DNA from: Planctomycetota bacterium
GTDB lineage: Bacteria; Planctomycetota; Planctomycetia; Pirellulales; Thermoguttaceae
Reading direction: 5' to 3'
DNA: 32,892 nt
Assembly: GCA_018897395.1 (NCBI GenBank)
Contig: JAHIKV010000148.1
Coordinates: forward strand, 1 to 32,892
A model generated the notes under the pieces. The model searched no databases. It had not been told where the DNA came from and saw only the letters and a list, made by a program, of their open reading frames with translations. Shown in pieces: positions 24,897 to 31,745 of this stretch; the stretch's first letter is position 1; each line of letters begins with the position of its first letter. The position numbers and the translations under genes were made by a program.

Positions 24897-25279
24897 GGCC
24901 GGGATGCTCCCACGCTTTATACCCACATTTCATGCCGCAACACACTAACTCGCTGACGACAACGAGTCGCACGCCAGTTGACCGACGGCGGTATTCGAGC
25001 CGGTCCCGACGGACGGAGAATCTCCGCCTGATTTCCCAAGGACTTTTTTGGTCTCTGGTGGCAGCAGTCTAGATATCCGTTCCGCCGTTGTCAACAGACG
25101 GCTGGTTGCCCGCCCCGACTTTTCGTAGAATCCAAAGGGCTGCGGCACGTCGCGACGGGGAAGGAGCGCGGTCAGCCCCCCTCCTTGACTACGATATCGC
25201 ATTGAAGAAAGGCGCTCGTTATTCTCGGTGTTGCCGATTGCGGGCACGGGTTGTCGGAAAGCGGAAAGCTGGTGGAACA
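24897..25279. other. Divergent intergenic region between Ca2+ export operon and RNase D-like gene
   Basis: No gene is supported. Both flanking genes must be expressed from here. I looked for a yybP-ykoY Mn2+ riboswitch upstream of the transporter genes and did not find its conserved GGGGAGUAG. A GGCTCGAATACC stretch on the minus strand resembles a tRNA T-arm, but no cloverleaf could be built. No confident promoter was found. Confidence 0.4.
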
Positions 25280-26512
25280 GTGAACTACGTGAGCGTTGCC
25301 ACCGACGAGCAGTTGCGGCGGTTTTGCGAAAAAATCTCCCGCGCCAAGTCGATCGCCTTCGACACGGAGTTTGTCTCCGAGCACACCTACCGGCCGGTGC
25401 TGTGCCTGATCCAGGCGGCCGCCGACGGCGAGCTTGCGGTCATCGACCCGATGACGGTCGGCGACGTCACGCCGTTTTGGGAGGCCGTCGCCGCGCCGGG
25501 GCACGAAACGATCGTCCACGCGGGCCGAGGCGAAATCGAGTTCTGTATCCGGGCAGTCGGCCGGCGGCCGGCGCGGTTGTTCGACGTGCAAATCGCGGCC
25601 GCACTGGCGGGAGCGGAGTATCCGGCCGGCCTCGGCTCACTGGTCTCGAGGTTTCTCGGCCGGCGGCCGTCGAAGCACGAAACCCGCACCGACTGGCGCC
25701 GCCGTCCGTTGAGCAAGCGGCAGATCGAATACGCGCTTGGCGACGCCCGATGCCTGCAACCGATCCGCGACGCGATCCACGCGAAACTCGCGGACCTCGG
25801 CCGACTGGATTGGCTGGCGGAGGAAATGGACTCGTGGCCGGAGGAACTCGAGCGGTCGCTGTCTCGGGAGCGTTGGCGGCGTGTCTCGGGCAATGCAGGG
25901 TTGGACGCCCGAGGATTGGCCATCGTCCGCGAGTTGTACCATTGGCGCGAATCCGAGGCCGAGCGGCGCGACCGGCCGGCACGGCGCGTTTTGCGCGACG
26001 ATCTGATCGTGGAGCTTGCCCGGCGCGGATCGCCCGACCTGAAACGCATCATGGCCTTGCGAGGATTGGAGCGGGGCGACTTGCAGCGTCGGCTGGAAGA
26101 AATCGCCGCGGCCGTCCAGCGCGGCCTGGACGTGCCCGAGGCCGAGTGCCCCCCGCAACCGACGCGCGAGCGCGGGCCGGAGCTTTCCGTATTGGGCCAA
26201 TTCCTCTTCTCCGCGCTGGGCAGCTTATGCCGCGAGGCCCAACTCGCTCCCAATCTGGTCGGCACGCCCGCCGACATCCGCGAGTGGATGACTTGGAAAA
26301 AGGGGACAGGTCCAATTTGCCGGAACGGCCCGCAGGGTGCTGCGCACAAATTGGACCTGTCCCCTTTTTCCCCCCCGCCGAAATTGGCCCGCGGCTGGCG
26401 GGCGGAGTTTGTCGGCCGGCTGTTCGACGATCTGTTGGCCGGAAAAATCTCCGTCCGCGTCGGCAACGCCGACCTGGAACACCCGCTGGTGTTCGAGCCG
26501 CCCCGCTCCTAG
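25280..26512 (+). CDS. rnd: RNase D-like 3'-5' exoribonuclease with HRDC-type domain, carrying an in-frame palindromic insertion
   Basis: This protein has 410 residues from a GTG with GGTGG just upstream; no good start lies further up. The N-terminal DEDD exonuclease domain shows ExoI AFDTEF (D28, E30), an ExoII-like stretch IVHAGRGEIEF where glutamate replaces the usual aspartate, and ExoIII YALGDARCL. An HRDC-like helical domain follows at about 205-290, then a second helical domain. The C-terminal part is interrupted by about 25 residues encoded by a perfect inverted repeat (26297-26369), after which recognisable sequence resumes (ARGWRAEFVGRLFDDLLAG). RNase D trims tRNA and other small RNA 3' ends. 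The insertion lies away from the catalytic site, so activity may persist. Confidence 0.88.
   Translation: MNYVSVATDEQLRRFCEKISRAKSIAFDTEFVSEHTYRPVLCLIQAAADGELAVIDPMTVGDVTPFWEAVAAPGHETIVHAGRGEIEFCIRAVGRRPARLFDVQIAAALAGAEYPAGLGSLVSRFLGRRPSKHETRTDWRRRPLSKRQIEYALGDARCLQPIRDAIHAKLADLGRLDWLAEEMDSWPEELERSLSRERWRRVSGNAGLDARGLAIVRELYHWRESEAERRDRPARRVLRDDLIVELARRGSPDLKRIMALRGLERGDLQRRLEEIAAAVQRGLDVPEAECPPQPTRERGPELSVLGQFLFSALGSLCREAQLAPNLVGTPADIREWMTWKKGTGPICRNGPQGAAHKLDLSPFSPPPKLARGWRAEFVGRLFDDLLAGKISVRVGNADLEHPLVFEPPRS
26297..26369. repeat. 73-bp perfect inverted repeat inside the RNase D-like gene
   Basis: Left arm 26297-26319 (AAAAAGGGGACAGGTCC then AATTTG) and right arm 26347-26369 are exact 23-bp complements around a 27-base loop. 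The frame is open through it. The GGGGACAGGTCC core resembles a short palindrome I recall seeing dispersed in many bacterial genomes; this was not searched. Confidence 0.93.
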
Positions 26513-26521
26513 CGGCTGTCC

Positions 26522-26553
26522 AAAAAAACTCCCCTTTCCCTTTGGGAAAGGGG
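26522..26553 (-). terminator. Rho-independent terminator for leftward transcription
   Basis: On the minus strand a 10-bp stem (CCCCTTTCCC paired with GGGAAAGGGG, 3-base loop) is followed by AG and seven Ts. It would end transcription coming from the antitoxin gene at 26779-27126. It lies just past the RNase D-like stop, between convergent genes. The same stem is also part of a common intergenic phrase, so termination is inferred. Confidence 0.55.
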
Positions 26554-26658
26554 CAGGGGGTGAGGGCGAGTTGAGTTTGGGCACCTTGTCGTTACCCACA
26601 TTTTGTCCCGGAGGGACGTTCCGACAATAGCCCAGCGATTAACAGGATTATGCAAGTG

Positions 26659-26782
26659 CTAGTGGTCTGTCCAAGTTGAAATTACGGGTGCCACGGTTGG
26701 CTTGTCCAACCGTGTTTCCGGCACTGCTGGACAAGCCAGCAGTGGCACCCAACGTGTAAAGTCGAGATGGACAGACCACTAG
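26659..26782. mobile_element. MITE family D, 124 bp, perfect 15-bp terminal repeats
   Basis: The ends CTAGTGGTCTGTCCA (26659-26673) and TGGACAGACCACTAG (26768-26782) are exact inverted copies. Inside is a second inverted pair GGGTGCCAC/GTGGCACCC with GGCTTGTCCA/TGGACAAGCC, so the element can fold as a long double hairpin. No protein is encoded. The TA inside CTAG at each end could be a TA target duplication of the IS630/mariner type. The right end supplies the stop codon of the HTH protein gene. Confidence 0.87.
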
Positions 26783-27126
26783 CCGATGGGCTTCAACTGG
26801 TGTTTGAGGAATGCCGCAAGCTTGTCGATGGCCGCGGAATCCAGCGCGGCGGCGCCCGCCAGGAACTCCGCAAGCGCCTTGGGCGAGAGCCCGGTTTGAT
26901 CGGCTGGTTCTCGATGGTCCATTCCGCTTTCAGAAATGGCGCGGCGCAGTTGCCCACTGACGGTCGGTTCGCGCATGGCTGAGGCGCGCCTCTGGCGTTC
27001 AGTCCGGGTCGCTTGCCGACGCAGTTCCGGCAAGTCCTTCTCAACCTGCCGGCAGTACCTCTGCAACTTTTGGCGTTCTTGGGCCGTCGCCGGCCGTCGG
27101 GCTCCGACGTTCTCTCGATCGTTCAT
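26779..27126 (-). CDS. HTH antitoxin-like protein, partner of a lost toxin
   Basis: This 115-residue protein has a charged helical N-terminus (ERQKLQRYCRQVEKDLPELR) followed by an XRE-like helix-turn-helix region (about 57-110: SGQLRRAISESGMDHREPA, GLSPKALAEFLAG, IDKLAAFLKHQLKPIG). It matches the layout of planctomycete HTH proteins encoded right after a small toxin-like gene. That upstream gene is reduced to a relic here (27157-27256). Its TAG stop is formed by the end of the MITE at 26659-26782, so the C-terminus may have been trimmed or changed. It may now act only as an orphan regulator. Confidence 0.72.
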   Translation of the reverse strand: MNDRENVGARRPATAQERQKLQRYCRQVEKDLPELRRQATRTERQRRASAMREPTVSGQLRRAISESGMDHREPADQTGLSPKALAEFLAGAAALDSAAIDKLAAFLKHQLKPIG

Positions 27127-27156
27127 GGGATCGCCTCGGGTACATCGACGCGGCCT

Positions 27157-27256
27157 TCAAGGTCCGTTGACCTCGTAGGCCGTCACGGGGAACACCATCG
27201 TGTTCGTCAAGATGCCCGATTGCCTCATCGGTCCAAATGAATTCGTAAGAAGGCAT
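27157..27256 (-). pseudogene. Relic of a small toxin gene with internal deletion
   Basis: The first codons read MPSYEFIWTDEAIGHLDEH, the start of a small BrnT/RelE-like toxin family often found before such HTH genes. After 19 codons the sequence jumps, in a different frame, to VFPVTAYEVNGP and a stop, which resembles the usual C-terminal end of that family. The central part (perhaps 60 codons) is missing. The antitoxin ATG follows 30 bases later. The family assignment comes from memory and from the position next to the HTH gene. Confidence 0.6.
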
Positions 27257-27392
27257 TACGGAACCTCTGGACGACCTTGTCTACTATGTATTGTACCGGC
27301 TATTGTGTTCGGCAACAAGTAATTCCCGAGCCGGCCGGGTTGCCCGACCGCTTGTGACGCGCCACGGACCTTGCACAATCAATAAAATAGAG

Positions 27393-27725
27393 GCTCCTCA
27401 ACAGAATTTGTGGGTAGATTCCGGGGCGAAAAGCAGATTGAGGTGCGTTTTTCAGGCATTTGCAGGGCAAATGAATGATATGGAATCCGGTATTCAAATC
27501 ATGCCACGAATCGTCGGCGGCCACAGCGGCGGCTTTTCGGCATTCATTTGCCCTGTTATGCCTCAGAAAACGACTGTCCAAATCCTCCGTTCTTACCCAC
27601 AAATTCTGCTGACGATCCTTTTCTTCCCTTCATCTCCTCATTCATTTGCCCTGTCATGCCTCAGAAAACGCACGTCAATAGCGCTAACCAACCCCGTTCT
27701 TACCCACGAATTCTGCTGACGATCC
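27393..27725. repeat. Three-copy intergenic repeat of about 80-87 bp, one copy inverted
   Basis: Direct copies lie at 27541-27618 and 27639-27725, and a diverged inverted copy at 27393-27478. Each begins CATTCATTTGCCCTG, continues ATGCCT(C)AGAAAACG, has a variable centre, and ends TACCCAC(A/G)AATTCTG followed by TGACGATCC or a variant. No protein-coding signal was seen. Shorter TACCCACA-like matches occur elsewhere between genes in this window (for example near 26595 and 29914). Confidence 0.75.
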
Positions 27726-27758
27726 ATTTATGGTTTATGTTGACGCTGGAGAATGAAC

Positions 27759-27941
27759 ATGGATAAGACAAGAGACCAAACAACGAGAAGATTCCAGAAA
27801 GCCAGGAAGCGTCTGAAGAGAATCCGGGAAACAATTGCGCCGTTTGTCAAACGGAGAGACCTCAAACAGCAATCCACCAGAGGAGAGTGGCAAGAGACAT
27901 CAAGCCTCATTGAATCCGAGGGGTCCCGCTATCATTATTGA
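27759..27941 (+). CDS. Possible small basic protein (60 residues)
   Basis: An ATG with GGAG seven bases upstream opens a 60-codon frame. The product is very basic and helical (RRFQKARKRLKRIRETIAPF), with no TM segment. Codon use is unlike the neighbouring genes (many AGA and AAG codons, lower G+C). It follows a repeat cluster and no homologue comes to mind. It may be a real small nucleic-acid-binding protein or a chance frame. Confidence 0.35.
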   Translation: MDKTRDQTTRRFQKARKRLKRIRETIAPFVKRRDLKQQSTRGEWQETSSLIESEGSRYHY

Positions 27942-28030
27942 CGGTATTCGGGACGAATGAGCATAGATTTTTTCGGCCTTTTTCTGGGTGACGGTGCGGA
28001 GTTGCGGCGATTGCCGTTTACCCACCATAT

Positions 28031-29461
28031 TCACTCTCCGGAAGCGACTGTAGCGTTGCCACCGCTAGGAAGAGCGGTCTGTAGATCGGAATGTGCCGTC
28101 TGTGGGCCAGGCATGAGCCGTTTGTCGCCGATCCAGTCGTGGAACCACCGCAGCAGCGAGCCGTGGGTGATCATTCCAGTGGGGCGTCCCTGGTTGGTTA
28201 TCACCACGCCGCGGATCGAGACCCGGCAAAGGAACTCGTGGATCACGCGGACGGGCGTGACTTCCTCGTAGCAGATGACTTTCGAGCACATCGTGCTCGA
28301 AAGCGGCCGTTGCCGACACTCCGGCGAGACCATCGTCGCCATGAGATCCTTCTCGGAAATGAGGCCGGCCAGTGCGCCGTCGGCGTCCAGCACGGGCGTG
28401 GCCGGGATGCCGAACTGGAGAAAGAAACCGGCGGCTTCCTCGATAGTGTCGTCTTCCCGCAGGCAAACCGTCAAGGGGGCCATTACGTCGCGGGCAAGCT
28501 TGCCGGCGAAGATCGCGCCGTGCCGGGCGGAGCAAGACAGTTGTGGTTCCGCGGCGTCGGCCAGCGCGGTGTAGCAGACGACGCGGTCGCGGCCCATGCG
28601 CTTCGCGCAGAGCAGTGCCTGGTCGGCCAGATCGACGAGTTCTTCCGAGGTTTGGGTGTCGTCGCGGCACTGGGCCACGCCGAAGCTGCCCGTGACGTTC
28701 AGATAATTGATTCCCACGGGGATGCGCAGCGCGGCCAGCCTCGACCGGGCGCGTTCGGCCCAGACGGCGGCGCCGTTCTCTCTGGTCTCCGGCAGCATGA
28801 CGCAGAACTCCTCGCCCCCGTAGCGGCAGATCGTGTCGCTGACGCGGCAGTTGTCCATGAGCAATTCCGCCGCGAACTTCAACGCCGAGTCGCCGGCCGG
28901 GTGTCCGTGGACGTCGTTGACCTGCTTGAAGAAATCCAGGTCCATCATTACGCAACTCAACGGCAAGCGGGACCGCCGGGAGCGGCGCCACTCCTTTTCC
29001 AGCGATTCGTAGAAACTCCGTTGCGTGAGCAGTCCCGTCAGCGAGTCGGTATGGGCCATCAGGCTCAATCGCCGTTCCAATTCGAGGACCCTCGATCTGG
29101 ACTTCAGGCGGGCCAGCAATTCGCCTTTCGAGACCGGCTTGGTGAGGAAGTCGTCGGCCCCGTTTTCCAGCCCGGCGATCATTTCGGCCGCCCCGGTCTT
29201 CACGGTCAGGAAGACGATGTAGACGTAGTGCGGCAGCAGCATTTCCCGCACCTTCCCGCACAATTCCATGCCGTCGACGTGCGGCATCATCCAGTCGGTG
29301 ATGAGAAAGTCGGGGCACTCCAATTCGATGGCGTCCAACGCCTTCCGGCCATCCGCGGCGGTGCGGACCGAGTATCCGGCGCCGGCCAACCACCGGGAAA
29401 GGAGGCGCAACAAGGCGGGGTCGTCGTCGACCAATAAGACCTTGTAGTCGGCTGGCGTCAT
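28031..29461 (-). CDS. Response regulator with GGDEF domain and C-terminal CBS pair (diguanylate cyclase)
   Basis: This 476-residue protein starts at the ATG giving MTPADYKVLLVDDD; an open frame extends 13 codons further. The receiver domain (about 6-122) has acidic VDDD, phospho-acceptor D56 (LITDWMMP) and K108 (TKPV). The GGDEF domain (about 135-298) has MDLDFFKQVND, active-site GGEEF (215-219), and an inhibitory-site RVSD (206-209) exactly five residues before it. Synthesis of c-di-GMP with product inhibition is therefore expected. Two CBS motifs follow (about 322-380 and 388-440), ending in a short tail. CBS pairs bind adenine nucleotides, so output may be tuned both by phosphorylation and by energy or nucleotide status. 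No histidine kinase is adjacent. Confidence 0.93.
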   Translation of the reverse strand: MTPADYKVLLVDDDPALLRLLSRWLAGAGYSVRTAADGRKALDAIELECPDFLITDWMMPHVDGMELCGKVREMLLPHYVYIVFLTVKTGAAEMIAGLENGADDFLTKPVSKGELLARLKSRSRVLELERRLSLMAHTDSLTGLLTQRSFYESLEKEWRRSRRSRLPLSCVMMDLDFFKQVNDVHGHPAGDSALKFAAELLMDNCRVSDTICRYGGEEFCVMLPETRENGAAVWAERARSRLAALRIPVGINYLNVTGSFGVAQCRDDTQTSEELVDLADQALLCAKRMGRDRVVCYTALADAAEPQLSCSARHGAIFAGKLARDVMAPLTVCLREDDTIEEAAGFFLQFGIPATPVLDADGALAGLISEKDLMATMVSPECRQRPLSSTMCSKVICYEEVTPVRVIHEFLCRVSIRGVVITNQGRPTGMITHGSLLRWFHDWIGDKRLMPGPQTAHSDLQTALPSGGNATVASGE

Positions 29462-29712
29462 GGAACGGCCAAAGGTGCGGATGCCGTGCCCCGCCGGCAA
29501 TACAAACGTCTCGTGCCCTATTGGTAAAGATTAGCTCGTCTTTGGGAGAGAAGAGCGCCCGGCCGACATAAATTCCCGCATGATAGGGACCGGCGGGACC
29601 ATTCCTTGCGGGCACCCTTGCGTCTCCCTCCTTATTCCCTCTGTTCGGCGGGCAATAATCGGTACGCTCGGCACGATCGGATCGGGTGTAAAACGTGAGA
29701 GGAGGCGCCATT

Positions 29713-29886
29713 TTTTCTCTAGCCCAGACGTTTACGTCTGGGGCGGCGGAATGACCATCCATCATGTTCGGCCCCCTTCGGGGGGCGATATTCCTCAATT
29801 TCGCCCCCTGAAGGGGGCTGGTAGGAAAAGGAATTGGAATCTTTCGATCTCCGTTTCCCAGGCGTAAACGCCTGGGCTAGAGAAAA
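29713..29886. repeat. Palindromic element, family C, copy 2
   Basis: A 174-bp element with inverted ends. The left end is TTTTCTCTAGCCCAGACG with TTTACGTCTGGGG (29713-29743); the right end is CCCAGGCGTAAACG with CCTGGGCTAGAGAAAA (29857-29886). The left hairpin has an A-T pair where the right one, and both ends of copy 1, have G-C; both bases of the pair have changed. Internal GGCCCCCTTCGGGGGGC and GCCCCCTGAAGGGGGC hairpins are also present. It lies between the GGDEF gene and the serA-like gene. Confidence 0.88.
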
Positions 29887-30011
29887 AGACGCCTGGGAAT
29901 AAGTGAACGTACATCGCTACCCACAAATCTGACGCTCACACCTGGGCAGGCGTCAGGTATTTTGCTATCCTGCCGACTTGTTGCCGTTCAGCAAATATTA
30001 AGGATTGAGTC

Positions 30012-31211
30012 ATGAAAGTATTGATTGCCGACAAGTTGTCCAGTGAAGCCGTAACCTCGCTCGAAAAATTGAATTTAGAGGTCGAGGTACGCAGCGAACT
30101 GAAGGCGGATACTCTTCCCGGCGCAATGGCCGACGCGGGCATCCTTGTCGTCCGCTCCACCAAGGTGACGGCCGCGGCCATCCAGGCGGCGCCGCAACTC
30201 TCGCTGATCATCCGCGCCGGGGCGGGATACGACACCATCGACCTGGCCGCCGCCAGCTCGCGGGGCATCTACGTCGCCAACTGCCCCGGCAAAAACACCG
30301 CCGCCGTCGCCGAACTGGCCATCGGCCTGATGGTGTCCGCCGACCGGAGAATCGTCAATGCCTCCACGTCGATGCGCGAAGGAAAGTGGATGAAGAAGGA
30401 GTATGGCAATTCGCGCGGACTGGCCGGCCGCACGTTGGGAGTTCTCGGCTTCGGGGCGATCGGGCGGGCGGTGGCCCAACGCGCACGCGGTCTGGAAATG
30501 AAGATCATCACCTGGTCGCCGCTGGACCTCACGCCCGAGCAGGCCGAGGCCCAAGGAATCGGCTACTGCAATACGCCCGAGGAGCTTGCCGCGGAGGCCG
30601 ACGTGGTGACAATCCACATGGCCTCGAACGCCGAAACGAAGCACGTCGTGGGCGAAAAATTCCTCGACGCCATGAAGCCCGGCGCGATCCTGATCAACAC
30701 CTCGCGCGGGCCGCTGGTCGATACCGAGGCGTTGCGGACGGCCATCGTCGAGAAGAAACTCCGTGTCGGACTCGACGTGTACGAAGGCGAGCCGGCCGCG
30801 GGCGACAAAGAGTTTCCCGACACGGAACTGGCTTCAATGGCGACTTGCACGCCGCACATCGGCGCCTCGACCGACCAGGCCGCCGATGCCATTGCCGCCG
30901 AGGTGGTGCGGATCGTCGATCTGTTTCTCAAGACGGGCCATCCGGCCGGTACCGTTAATCTCTGCGCCCGCTCCTCGGCGGCCTATCGGTTGGTGATGCG
31001 GCATTTGAACCGCGTCGGCGTGCTGGCCTTCGTCCTCGACGGACTCCGCGAGGAAGGCATCAACGTCGAGGAGATCGAAAACACGATTTTCGACCGGGCC
31101 GAGGCCGGCTGCTGCTCGATGTTGCTCGACCAACAGCCCTCCGAGAAGCTCATCGAATTCTTCCGCGGCAATCAAAGCATCCTGCACGTGATGCTTAATT
31201 CATGTGCCTGA
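30012..31211 (+). CDS. serA: D-3-phosphoglycerate dehydrogenase-like 2-hydroxyacid dehydrogenase
   Basis: This 399-residue protein starts at the ATG with AAGGA seven bases upstream. Visible features are the N-terminal substrate domain (IRAGAGYDTIDLAAASSRGI), the Rossmann motif LGVLGFGAIGRAVAQRA (about 141-157), and the catalytic residues expected for the family: R in NTSRGPLVD, E in LDVYEGEP and H in CTPHIGAST. A C-terminal segment (about 320-399) resembles an ACT-like domain, shorter than in long-form SerA. The expected reaction is oxidation of 3-phosphoglycerate to 3-phosphohydroxypyruvate with NAD+, the first step of serine synthesis. No serB or serC is adjacent, so a related hydroxyacid substrate remains possible. 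Confidence 0.88.
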   Translation: MKVLIADKLSSEAVTSLEKLNLEVEVRSELKADTLPGAMADAGILVVRSTKVTAAAIQAAPQLSLIIRAGAGYDTIDLAAASSRGIYVANCPGKNTAAVAELAIGLMVSADRRIVNASTSMREGKWMKKEYGNSRGLAGRTLGVLGFGAIGRAVAQRARGLEMKIITWSPLDLTPEQAEAQGIGYCNTPEELAAEADVVTIHMASNAETKHVVGEKFLDAMKPGAILINTSRGPLVDTEALRTAIVEKKLRVGLDVYEGEPAAGDKEFPDTELASMATCTPHIGASTDQAADAIAAEVVRIVDLFLKTGHPAGTVNLCARSSAAYRLVMRHLNRVGVLAFVLDGLREEGINVEEIENTIFDRAEAGCCSMLLDQQPSEKLIEFFRGNQSILHVMLNSCA

Positions 31212-31229
31212 TTCATCTAGTGGATAGTG

Positions 31230-31394
31230 GGTAGTGGATAGTGGATAGTGGGCAGTGGATAGTGGTTAGCAAAAGTTGGGGTGGCAGTTGTACTGCCGCC
31301 CCCGTTTTTCGGCGATTTCCAGGGGTGGCAGTACAACTGCCACCCCAACAAAGCGTATTTCTGCGCGGCTGCCCACTATCCACTATCCACTACC
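31230..31394. repeat. Nested inverted repeats: GTGGATA array around a GGGTGGCAGT palindrome
   Basis: The outer perfect 26-bp arms (31230-31255, 31369-31394) are built of GTAGTGGATA-type units. Further GTGGATA units precede the left arm from about 31219. The inner perfect 22-bp arms (31276-31297, 31327-31348) begin TTGGGGTGGCAGTTG. The whole can fold into one long stem with two segments. No coding capacity is evident. It lies directly after the serA-like gene. Confidence 0.88.
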
Positions 31395-31596
31395 TTGTTT
31401 CAGTCGATTTTGCCACCCACAAATCCTTGTGCAACAAGGGAGTGGTGCTCCGGTCCAATGGGCGAGGTTCGTCGCGCGCGGATCAAATTGCCCAACGCGC
31501 ATAGCCGGAAAGAGTTATACCCTGCCGGGGGGCAGAACCGCCTGGAAGTGCGTTCTTTCTTTGCCTGCAAGGGCTGATTGCTTTGATCGGATCGGC

Positions 31597-31602
31597 TATA
31601 AT
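31597..31602 (+). promoter_or_regulatory. Possible -10 box upstream of the secreted hypothetical gene
   Basis: A perfect TATAAT lies 143 bases before the start codon at 31746. No good -35 is seen at 16-18 bases, so this is weak evidence. The rest of 31395-31745 holds no recognisable gene. Confidence 0.3.
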
Positions 31603-31745
31603 GACGGTTGGGATTCGGTAGGATCCTAAAAGTCGGCATAGGCGGCGCCACGGCCGTTTTCGCGGCGTCGCGGCAAGCTACATTCGTGGTGTGTGATACG
31701 ACGATCGTCCGGCGCCCCGAATCGGTCCCTGGGAGGGAACACGTA

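Noticed and set aside
24897..25075. Possible yybP-ykoY Mn2+ riboswitch ahead of the Ca2+ export operon
   Set aside because: The position is right, but the conserved GGGGAGUAG box and the matching second loop are absent.
24945..25247. 100-codon frame and tRNA-like T-arm between the CaCA and RNase D-like genes
   Set aside because: No start signal or homology was seen, and only a GGCTCGAATACC stretch resembles a T-arm. No acceptor or anticodon stem could be paired.
27291..27719. 142-codon open frame across the intergenic repeat cluster
   Set aside because: It runs through the three-copy repeat in both orientations, has no ribosome-binding site, and matches no family.
28065..29798. 577-codon frame antiparallel-phase to the GGDEF gene
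   Set aside because: It overlaps the REC-GGDEF-CBS gene entirely in a shifted frame; the product is Arg/Gly-rich low complexity.
31241..31629. Open frames after the serA-like gene
   Set aside because: They lie in the nested inverted repeat and give different low-complexity products in all frames.
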